Source: Nemopilema nomurai (taxonomy: Eukaryota > Cnidaria > Scyphozoa > Rhizostomeae > Rhizostomatidae). From it: a stretch of 64,000 bases of DNA. The notes under the pieces were generated by a model. The model did no database searches. It had not been told where the DNA came from and worked only from the letters and a program-made list of their open reading frames with translations. A program made the position numbers and the translations under genes. Each line of letters begins with the position of its first letter. The first letter of the stretch is position 1. Of the stretch, positions 12,401 through 24,400 are shown piece after piece. The stretch lies in assembly GCA_003864495.1 (NCBI GenBank), contig ML133386.1, positions 1,170,943 through 1,234,942 on the forward strand, written 5' to 3'.

Positions 12401-15400
12401 CAACGACGTGCTCTTTAGGAGCCATCGTCGCTCTGTCGAAGAACCGTGGATATAAAGAGTTCTTGGTAGGATTGTCGCTACGCCTGTCATTATTCAGACA
12501 AAGCAGTTTCCTTTCCAAATGTTGTCTTCACTATCTTTAATATTAGGTTATCTTTCTTTTTGTCTCCTTCGAAGACTATTGCTGCAATACATTTTTGCAC
12601 TCGTTTTGTAGTTTCTCTTCTTGCTATAAACATTTAACTCGTTCGTTTTTTTGCCTCTTAGTTTAGCATCAATCGTGGTTCCGATGTATATCAATGGCTG
12701 AACAAACTTGACTATAGAAATAAGATAGTTCAAAGCCAAATGGTCTTTAAAGGAAAAAAGTATGGCATAACTAGTGTGATGAAGAGAAACAAGTTTACTG
12801 TCTCAGTTGATGGGATGCAAGCATTTGTAGGCATTGGCGCTGTCGAAACTCTCCACGAGAGAGGACTCAACCTCACGTGGAACTTTGGGGCTCAGTTAGG
12901 CCAGTTGCTTGTTTTCTTCAATGGTAATGGTCATCGTCAATGGTGCGCTCAGGCAAAACTCGGCTATGTGGTCCGGTCATGTTGTTTTCGTTCATTGGAG
13001 AGAGGTACACGACTTGAATTATATTTCTGTTAGGGAGACAACCACTCCTTTAGACTGACGGATTGGACCTGGCCAAGAGGGATAGTAGTGACATTCCTAG
13101 TCGAACATGCCAGGGAATAGTCAGTTCGCTAGATTCCTTGTCAAAATTTAAGAACCAATGTTTGATAGTCGCTGTTCTTTTAGGCAAGTACCGCTCTGTT
13201 GAGATTGCAGTCAGGAATGGTGAATCAGTGTTTACAACATCGCTCTCAAATACGAAAGAAGCCTTGCAGAGTGATCCTTTGTCATACTTCAATATTTTCA
13301 TGATGCGAATGAAGATGAATGATGACTCGATATTTGATTCGAAAGTCGTTCTAGCGTCCAATAGCGCAGCCAGGCACGAGCGGCTGTCATCAGTGTTGGC
13401 TTCCCTTGCGCGCGATAGGTTCACTCTGGATCTACAAATGCCAAGTTTTGACGTCCTTGGCAAGAAGATGAATACGTCTGGGTGTCTGAAGCTGCGCCAG
13501 AACACATTACAAGGCACCAGTCTTGCTTTATTGGACCTGGTAGGTTTGCTTGATAAGGTTTCAGTGCCCGTTGATGGTGCTGTAAAGAACATTCGCCGTA
13601 CCACAAACGAATGCTCTTCTTCGATAGGTTCCAACTTTTAAAAAAAATGTGTGAGTGTGTGAGCCTAACATAGCCTATCATTAGTTCCAAACGTAAAAAG
13701 GTTAAAAACGTCAAAATGGTTTTTTATCTGAAACTGGCTTACTTTTTTGTCAACTTTCGGTCATTTTCTCACCCTGACGATGAAGAGTTTAACACTCTTT
13801 CTGTAAAGTGTCTTATGTGGCAAATTTATTGTTTCGCCTTTCCGTGCGATTTTAAAGGTTTTTACAGTTCGAGGAATTTACAAAGCCTTTACTATATATT
13901 AATTAAATGCACATAAATTGACGAATGGTCACTTCCAACGATATAAGAAATCATGTCTGATTTGAATGAAATTCCACAAAGACACTATAAATCTGAGGGT
14001 GTAAAGATGTTTTTGGTCGGGTTAAACCTGAGGGTGTAAAGATGTATTTGATCACATTGTGTTACTTTTGCAAAATCTTTTTGCACCCGTATGCAAAAAC
14101 TCTGCCTTGTCTTCGAATGCAATCTTACAACATTTGTCAATTTATGAAGACTTACATATAATTCTTTATCGATTTCTATTCCATAACTATTCAAGAGTCA
14201 AGTTTGGAAGGCAAAGCAAGGGAAGTCAGAAATTGTCTTCGATGCAAACCTAGTCAGGGCCGATAGTGAGGGCGCGGACATTTTGGCATTTTCGGAAAAA
14301 GTTGTTTTGAACGAAAATCAAGAGCTGAATAAAGTGAGACGTCAATTTTTGACACGTTTCAGGGGCACATCGCACCTTTTTCAAGGTATTGCCTATAGAA
14401 TTTTTACTCAATATCTTATCTGGATGTTTTTATAAAACCTATATGATTTCCTAATAGGTGTTACTATTCGTAGAAGGCTTTCCAGGTTTTCGTCCCATTG
14501 TCGTAAGAATGCATTGCGCCAGTGCCAAGGCCGAGAGTTTAGGCAGCTTGACAGCAACCTTGCTTGATTGCTAGGCAAAACAGAACCACGTGCGTCTCTT
14601 TCAGAATGTTCCGGTTGCGGTGCAATGTCAGTGACACCGTATATGTTGTCTTGTCGCTCAGCCTTCATTGCCAGCACTCCCGATAACTAGCTTCACCCCA
14701 CCAGCACCCACCCCAAATACTTGACTCCTTGCTCTGCCTTTTTATCTTCCTAGCTCTTTTTTATGTTCACGCTGTTGTCTTTGTCGTCCTTTGGCTGTTA
14801 TGTATTTACAGAAAGATTCCTGCCCACTGTGCTTTCAAATTTTCTGACCTTAAAATTATTAAATGATACCTTTATCTAGAATCTTTGGTTATTACTTCAT
14901 TGCTTTTTTGAGCTATTGCGAGTATCTTTTCTCTTTGTATATGTTCAAAACTACCCTCTCATTATCTTTTAAAATGACGTTTTCTAAAAATCTTTTCAAG
15001 TTATTATGTTTCTAATAAATTTCTATATAACCGGTTTTAGATCAGCTGACACTTGGTCATAATAATGATGGAACAATTAAATGGGATGCGAAATATTGGT
15101 CTGGAAAGGCGACTCCAGAAGGAAATGGGGAAAAATTGGTGCGCGCTGTGAAAGATAGCGTTCAAAAGATGAAACCCAGTGCCTATGCAACAGTAGAAGT
15201 CACAAGAGGTTCACGTGGATGCTGCCACTTAAGCAAATTCGACATTGTTCTGCTTGAGCATAGTGTGCGTGGCAGTGTTGATTTAGAGGAAGGCATGGCA
15301 CTATTCAATGCAACATTTCCAAGGTTCATGGCGTCTTTTGATGTGCTCTTCGGAAAGCAAGAGGAGTATGTTATTACTTTGAGATACACGAATGGTTCTT

Positions 15401-18400
15401 TGGCAATGGAGCAAGGCGTGGTTACAATAACAAAAAGCAATGTGAAAGGTTACTGGGAAGTTGAAATCTCACATCCCAAAGTCAGAAATATTATCACGCT
15501 TCTCAACTCAGTTTATCGTTCTGGACATCGCGACTACGAGGAGGGGTTAATGAAAGTGATTGCCAATGTATCTAGAAATATGAAGTTCTCAGGTGAATCA
15601 AAAACAAGAATATTGAAGTCGATTGTTGATCTTGTAGAGAAGCTGGTGCACAGTGCCAATACTAGTGAGAGCGTGAGTTCTTTACCTGCGAGATGGAAGA
15701 CTTGGCTGCAGATAATCTGGAGTGAATTATCCTTGCAAGCAGTTAATGCACTTTCAAATAGAGAAACGCAAAATACGACAGAGCTGGACTTTTCTGAGCT
15801 TAGGGGAAGAGTGGATTATGCTATAAAGAACATTATGCTTGGGTATCGCGATGCAGTTCCCAGTTTTGAGCCGGGTAACCAAGCCTGGGGAGTGTTTCGC
15901 GACTCTGTAGCAGAGCTCCTTGGCAGCGTGGCTTTTCGGGCCAGCATTCTCAAGGCACTTCAGAGAGCCATGGTCATGCTTAACGTTTCCAGTGAAGCAC
16001 GAATAATGATTCTCTCAAAATTGGAACGTGTTGAAGATGGAAAAAAGAACTCTCCTGGTGATATTTTTTTTATGTACCGCAATATTTCGAATATTTTGTT
16101 GAAAGAGATTTTGCAGGACAGAGCTCCCATCGCATTGAAATATTTAAGATCAAAAGTGAAAGAGACTTTACCCCAAAAAGCACAAATTAAAATGTTGCGA
16201 GCTATTCAAGATGCGGAAAAAAGTATCATCTCGAAGAGAGTGAATAGTGGATTTACATTGACAGATACAATAGGGGAATTGATGAAATTCGAAGTTGTGA
16301 TTCATCGCATAGTAGCAGAGATAATCAAGGAAGAGGTGAGGAATGCAAGGCTGCCAAATCCTATAAAACGAGCGATTTCACAGTTTGCGGGGAACCTGGC
16401 GTACAAGGAGCTCTTTACCGATGTCTTAGTCTATGTGTCGGACACCTTGAATTTGACCAGAAGGCACCCCACCTTTGTCCAGAAGTTGTTGGCGAATGAC
16501 AGACAGGGCCTACTTGTGATTGTGGTCGAGGTTTTGAAAGACAAAAACATCCCTGAACCAGTGCGCCAACCCTTTTTCGAATACCTCGTGTCTTTAAACA
16601 GCTCAGAGTTAGTGAGAGGTCTTCTAAATGCCACTTCATCATCAAAGATGTTTCCTGTTGATCTGTACCAAATCCTGTCTGATATTCTCTTGCTTGGAAG
16701 CAGAATTGGCAAGGTTGACAGAGGTGAAGCTTTGGCTAGACTGAATACGTTGTTGATGGCCCTTGCTGCCACACCAGGAAACAAAACCTTGGTTCGTTCT
16801 TTCCTCCGCTCCGCTCATTCTTTGACGAACGTTCCGCCCAACGGATCGTACCCATTTGCTAGTCTCTTGGCTACAAGAAAATATCTTGATGCTTTTTTCA
16901 AAGAGGTTTTATTGGAACTGAAAGGATCCACCGCCATGCACGCTTTTTTCAACAGATTGGAGAAGGATCTAAATATGTCAGATGCTATTAAAGATCAAAT
17001 GAGGTTCGCTAAACTTGCCAAAAACAGTCCAGTTGGTGAAATGGGGCAGGAAAATGCCTTTGCAGTTGCGAAAGGATCGTTGATGAATGTTGTTAGTGCT
17101 TTTGCGTATGGGGTTCCTTATCCCTGGAAATCCCGTCTTCAACCTATGCTAACGCGACTTTTGAATGAGATCAAGATGATCAGTGAGGAACGGTTTGTTC
17201 AAAACACCACTAAAGTCCTTTTCAACGTTGGAGACCGCGTATGGCAGCCCATTCGCAAATACCTAGCCCAGAATCTTTCAGCTGACATCACGAAGGATCT
17301 GAAATCTGCATCTGAGATTTTGGCGGCAAGAGTATCGCTTGGCAATGTTTCGGTTTCAGATGCCTTGGAGAGGTAAGCCACATAACCATAACCCAACTAA
17401 CCTACATTCTCAACCTTTCGACGGCTGTTCTGTGTACTTACTACCTGTTCACCTTTATGGTTTCTGGCGCAGCATGGCAACGCATTCCGCTTCAGAGGAA
17501 TATTATAACCAAAACGGCGCATAATCTTCTATGACGTACGTAAGAAACTGTACGTGCATTTTGTGAATTTCTGAATAATTTCTTTAGATTTATATCGTAG
17601 TTTATGTACTTACTGTAACGATCTTTTTCAGGGTATCAAAGCGGCTTCAAGACAGATTTCATTTTCTGTTGAGGATTGTTGCTCAGATATTTCCTAACCT
17701 TGTCCCGCAGTTTGAATTGAGGTATTTCCAGGGCGACAATTTCATCACCAAGATGTATCAAGACTTTTTAGATACAAACGTAACATCACCTAGCTATGTT
17801 GACAGAACAAAAACAGCATTTGATGATTTAGCTACGAAAATGTTGATGGAACTCCAAAATGCAACCGGCGGGTATTCAACTGGTACGGGAATTTTGAACT
17901 TGATGAAATTCTTGAATGGCCTAAATTTAACAAGCTTTGATTCAGCTGTAGCAAGTTTTGAGAAAGTGAAAGGGATGAAATACACAAACTGGTCACTTCC
18001 TGATCTTTTGAATTACTGGAAGGATATTGTGAAGACGATAGGGCATATGCGAATTGGAAATGCGACAGTAAGCAGGCACCTCCAGCCATTGATCCTCGAC
18101 TTTAGGGACATCTTGCCGCAAATGATTTTGAGAACGGAGAGTATTGCAAACAAGGTTGTAGTCATTTTGGACAACAGCACCACTTATGTAAAGAGGTTTA
18201 AGCTGATGCTACATGACACGCTCAACCGCACGCTGGCAAAAATGAAATTCGGCTTCACCAATTGGCCAAAACTGTTGAAATTTGTCTCTGATATGCTGGT
18301 CCCAGTCGTTGGCACAACCAGACACCTGTTCAACATGGCCCCCGAAAGGCACTTGTCACACGTGCCTAAATCTACCCTTGCCCGTTTGCATGCGTTTTGG

Positions 18401-21400
18401 ATGCAGTTTGACCGCTTGAATTTCACAGCCGATTTTGTGACACTCGTTGAAACCGTGTCTGGTGAATCTATTGAACAGTCAATCCAATCCTTGTTGCGAA
18501 AAGGAGCAGCTGTCTTTGATGAAGCAGAAACACGGCTTTTGAAGCAGCTACGAGTTTTCAAACAAACTGTGCTTGAAGCACAGGAAGAGGTATTCCTATG
18601 CTCATTTATTCTCGAAACAAACTTGTGTTGAAGGAGATACATTTTTCATTTTTGATATCCATATTTACTTATATAGCTTTGTTTACAATTTTGTCCTCAA
18701 CCTTCACATTTCATGCGCTTGTTCACATTGTATTGTTTGCCGCGTGCAATACGTTGCTCTTTTCAGTATGCGTACAACCCATGTCTTCTTGCTCTTTTCA
18801 GTTGGAAAGTCTTTTGAAAAAAACGAGTAGATTTCTCAAATTCAAGGCGGGCCGCCCGCTGCATAAATTGGTTCATAAATCCTCAAAACACATCTACAGT
18901 TACCTGAATGCAACGCTGCACCGCTCCACCTTCTACCACAACTTAGAAGCAGAAGTAAGGAGATTCAGTCAGGTTAATGTACTTAGTAAAAAGTTTGACG
19001 CCGCTTTAAGACATATTTCAGACTCACTCGGAAGAGCTGTCGATGTTACACATCCTCAAGTTACGAAAAAGTGGGCTCAAACAGTCGTCCCAAGTTTGAT
19101 TCGGAATGGAAGCTTTGTCCTGACACGTGAAGCAGTTAGGATGCTGGCATGGCTTGAGAAAAAGAGATTGGCGGCTATTCGAAGCCCGTTTCTGAGAGAC
19201 CCACAAGGCTATATCCAAAGTCTACCAAAGAGAGTAGCTTTTAAAATGCAGGAGATTTTGCTGTTGATTAAGCCGAAAATCTTCAAATGGATGTCTGATG
19301 TAGAGAGGATGATGAAAGACAGGCTTCTCAATGGGGTGCAACTGTTCCATAAGCTGCAATCAGACTCCACGCACGCCATCTTGAAAGGAGAAATGCTTGC
19401 TGACTACATTGCAGCTTTAGGCCGGCATCAAAAGCATAGAAAAGGCCAGTGGATCATACAACTTAGACAAGTTATTGATTCACTGGTGCAGTTTAGCAGC
19501 ATTGGGAACAGATCAGAACAACGCGAAAGTTGCTATCAGTTATGGGCGGTTAGACTATCATGTCTGGCGCGGTGGCAAGAGCTGCTACCTAAAAATGCTG
19601 AAAATGGAACAGTTGATTTTACAGCATTTTCACTAAAGATTGCCGAAAGAGAGAAAAAGTACTTTGATTTTGAGAAAGCAGTTATTAAGAACATCACCGC
19701 GTCAATTTACAATTTCAAGGGTTTGACTGAAAATGTTTCAGCATGGATTGAGCAGGAAGTTTCCGTCCAAAGCGCTTTGTTGTTAAGAGCCAACCAGACG
19801 ATGCGGGACATTGCAAAAGTGCTCCAATCTATAGAACGTGACCTCCATCGGCATGTGCGAAGGAAAAATGGAACTTCAGTTTTCATTCTTGTTCCTGAAT
19901 TTAAGAAGTTGAAAGAACAAGTCAGCCAAGTGATGACGGTTAAGGTAAGAAACATTTTTAGTTCATTTGTTGAAAGTCCCGTGAATATCGTTTGCTGCTT
20001 TCCAGGAAAAAGGAGTTTACTATTATGAAAAATTGGTAATCTGCATAGTCTGTTGTGAGTCAAATGATGTTCTACTGTAAATTTTGCAGAAAAATCCGCC
20101 TCTTGAAGTAGAAACTGCATACTTTGCGTCGCCACAATCGACTGCAGGCCATCTTTACTCACTGGTAGTGCACCAAATGGGAATGAATACGGCCAATTCA
20201 AGTGTACCGAGCCTTGATGCAACTGAGGGAATGAGCAAGGCGTGGGAGGTGTCCTATGCGGCGCTGCAACGAGCATTTTTTCTTGGCAGAGGAGGTGTAA
20301 ACGATGCTATTGTTGGGTATCGAGCATTCACTGACGACATAGGCTCTCGCTCTGACTTCCTCGCTCAGCAGACTTACAACAGAACTTTCAGGGACCCCTT
20401 GAAGTGGCTGTCAAGCATTGCAACTATACCAGTACCCGGCGAGAAACTGAGGACATTTTTAGATTCGGAAGACATTTTTGCTGAGGCCAGAAGAGCTTTT
20501 GCTCCTGTGGAAGGTCAGTATAATATTGGTGCAACGACTAACCTGTTGTAACCGTGGAAAAGGAAAGGGTCTTTGGCAACGAAGACTTTTCATCAAATCG
20601 TGTAATTTTTGGGGACCAGAGTCTTATATCAGTATCTACACTCTCTTAAACTCCCTAAAACGGTTTTCTTAAAAGATAAATAGTCTCAAAAATTGTGTGT
20701 TTATTTTTGTAATTAGTGTAAAATGGTATGTGAAAAGTAAAAGGAGAATACTTTATTGACTCGTGATGTTGCATTTAGGATGATGCATATAGAATCATGA
20801 TGCCCTTGCATTTTTCACTCCTTTTAGAATCTGCGACGTTTTTTAACAACCACATCTTCTCATACGATGGAGGCTACCTTTACTTACCCACAGTTCAAAA
20901 CAATGGGCCGTGTATGTATTTACTGGCAAGGGATTTCCGTAGAGGAGCTTTCACGATTGTTTACGCTGGAGACCATCTGTTGATCTTTATTGGTCAGACT
21001 AAAATATCGTTCTCAAGAGCGGGCAAGGTAATTGTTTATCTCAGCCAGCATCTTGTCTCGAGTGGATTCCTTTGTTGCTTTGCTAGGTTCTTTGTTCTTT
21101 GTTCCTTGTTCTAGAAGCCTAGGAATGTTGATGACCTTTTTGATACAAAGCGTAAAGTGTATATGTGACTGTACGAAAAAGTATCCTTGGGTGGATGAAG
21201 CATTTACTAAAATACATATCTGCCTTATGATTCTTGGGCAAAAGTCATTGGTTCAAGAATATCAAGAATATGATCTACAGTTTACAGTAATTCTGTTTAC
21301 AGGTCGTAATAACAGCAATGCATGATGGAAAAGAGGCTTTTACGAGCGATCTCCCTTCGATCACACCGGACGTGGTTGCTAAGAGCTTTGGTAATACATT

Positions 21401-24400
21401 CACAGTCTCAAGTCGGCTCGGATTACAGGTGCACTGCAATAAAGTGGATTTCATGTGCAACTTTCTATTGTCCGGCATGTACCACAACAAGACTTTGGGT
21501 ACGCCCTTTTCCATTTGATAGAGTATCCAATGAGCAAATCTATGATATCAAGCACTTTCTATGATATTTGATGTATTACATTTTATATTGAATTTTGGAC
21601 GCCGCCGCCGCACGAACACGTGCACATCAGACTGAAGCTTACAGTGCACATTGCTTCTTTCCACCCCACGAATTGCACCCTACGACTACAGCCAAGGAAG
21701 GTGTCTGGTCTTTCGCAGGACGCTGGATTCAAATGTTTTGTTGGAAGTGATATGTTTTTCGTTTTAACGCAGGTTTATTTGGAACGAACAATGTCGAAAG
21801 CGCCGATGAATTACGACTTCCTAATGGCAAAATTTCTATTGATGTTGTGCCATTCATAAATTCATGGGAGATTTCAGGCCAGTCCACATGTCGTGCTCTT
21901 AGAAGGGATGAGCTGCTGCCTGCTTGCAAAGTACACGCAACTTCCGGTTGTGCACGTCTCTTCAAAAATCATTCATCTCCTTTGTCGAGGTATTGTTGAC
22001 AATTTTCATTTGATATTCTCCCAACTTTTTTTAGGACTTTGATCTAAACTTTGATGACTGTTGAGATAGGAATGGGATTTTTTATTAGTGCAAAGAGATT
22101 GAAATAGAGCTAATCTCTATTGTCGGGCTTAGAGAAGAAACATCTCGAGTGTTAATCTCGTTTTGATTTCAAAACGTGAAAGAACAAAATGGCACAATGT
22201 TTGGTATATATTAACTCGTGCAAGATGTTGAGCTGCTAATATCCTTTCATATACGTAAAAAGATCTGGTTTTTCGTTAGCTAATCCCTTGTAAGCAATCT
22301 ATTTTTCTTGTATGTAAATAATCATTATAGTAATCAAAAGCAGAAAGTTGAGAAAAGTATGCTCAATGTGGTTGGAGAGAATACAAACAGGTAGGATGTT
22401 AGATAACTTGAAGCCTAAGAGACCTGGCGCTTCTAGTTTTGAAGGTGAAGATTTTTGTTTCCACAGTGCCTTCAAAGTATTACGGCCCTTCCCCTACTTC
22501 ATGGCTTGTCGACAGGAAGCATCGATGTGTTCCAAGAAAACTGAAGATGCTGCGGCTGTCTATTGTCCAATTGCAGTGTTGTACATGAAGAGAGCTTCCC
22601 AACTCGGAATCAAGCTAACGCTTCCCGAAGAATGTGGTAAGTTGTTTGCTCATTGATATGTCCATTTTTATTTCAAGATTTTCGTTTGTGCTTGATCGTT
22701 TTACAATCAGTATCAAATGCATTCTTCCGCCTTTCTCGCGTAAAACCATGATTGGAAACCAAGCAACACGGAAACGGGATCGTCGAGTTTCCTACCCAAC
22801 CCGTCCTGCACAATTGCATCCATTTTCCAAGTATCTTAAAATGCAAAGCCCCATTTAATGATATATTCAGAAGTTCCACGTATGCTGTTTCAGTCATAAT
22901 CTTAGTGACAGCTCGCAGGCAAATCGTTGAAGATTCGTTTAACCTGTTTAATGCGCTACTTCTTGAAACTGTTTGTCTTCTTTAGTGACTTGCCATGACA
23001 TCGTCCCAATGAAAAGCCCACCCATGCAGCAACGTCAGCAACCTGTCGACTTTGTGTTCGTCGTCAGAGAATCGGCACAGACGACGAAGGCTCTCAAAAA
23101 TTTGAAGTATGCGATGAATGAGCTTGACCACCAGCTTCGACGAATTAATGTTGACCCGAGGTAAGGGAATTTCTCTTGTGAGCACTGCTTTGAATGAGTT
23201 GACGGTGGTGACCACCCGTAGACACATCCAACTCCATCTGGTGTTTCCGTAGGTCCCGTTCACACGCTACCGGATCTTATCGTATCGCCTGTTCACACTA
23301 TACCGGATTAATTTTTGAGGTCGGTGCCCACTGCTCTGCTCCCCTCCGATTGACGTCATTAGACCTATTGTCCAAGAAGGCGCTCCGTGACAACATTCAC
23401 AGCTTGAGATTTGTTTTGTTTGTTCTGTACATTTTGGCGCGGAAGTTCCCCATTTCATGTTGCGAAGTGACGATCCCTATTGTAACGGTTGCGTGTAGGT
23501 TCGGCAAGGAGAGAGACAAGACGAACAGACTTCACTTCTTTTCAATAATTCAAAGACTGATCATTTCATAAATCACTTAGTAATATTACACGTTTGAACA
23601 GAAGTCACAGATGAAACTCAACTCAACCCGGGGTTAAACTCAACTCAACCCGGGGTTAAACTCAACTCAACCCGGGGTGAAACTCAACTCAACCCGGGGT
23701 GAAACTCAACTCAGCCCGGGGTGAAACTCAACTCAACCCGGGGTTAAACTCAACTCAACCCGGGGTGAAACTCAACTAAACCCGGGGTGAAACTCAACTC
23801 AACCCGGGGTGAAACTCAACTAAACCCGGGTGAAACTCAACTCAACCCGGGGTGAAACTCAACTCAACCCGGGGTGAAACTCAACTCAACCCGGGGTGAA
23901 ACTCAACTCAACCCGGGGTGAAACTCAACTAAACCCGGGGTGAAACTCAACTCAACCCGGGGTGAAACTCAACTCAACCCGGGGTGAAACTCAACTCAAC
24001 CCGGGGTGAAACTCAACTCAACCCGGGGTGAAACTCAACTAAACCCGGGGTGAAACTCAACTCAACCCGGGGTGAAACTCAACTAAACCCGGGGTGAAAC
24101 TCAACTCAACCCGGGGTGAAACTCAACTCAACCCGGGGTGAAACTCAACTCAACCGGGGTGAAACTCAACTCAACCCGGGGTGAAACTCAACTAAACCGG
24201 GGTGAAACTCAACTCAACCCGGGGTGAAACTCAACTCAACCCGGGGTGAAACTCAACTCAACCCGGGGTGAAACTCAACTCAACCCGGGGTGAAACTCCA
24301 CCCGGGCATCTTTTTTCTTTTTAACATTTCTAAAGAATATTTGTCCTAGAAATGGGAAGTTTAAAAGTAATTGATGATGAATGTCCTAGCAATGGGAAGC

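Noticed and set aside
13050..13634. 194-codon minus-strand frame
   Set aside because: Exact antisense of apolipophorin exon 13184-13539, which is phase-consistent with its neighbours and has the family's strand pattern.
23611..24306. CRISPR-like array appearance
   Set aside because: Units are directly adjacent with no unique spacers, in an animal intron: a minisatellite.
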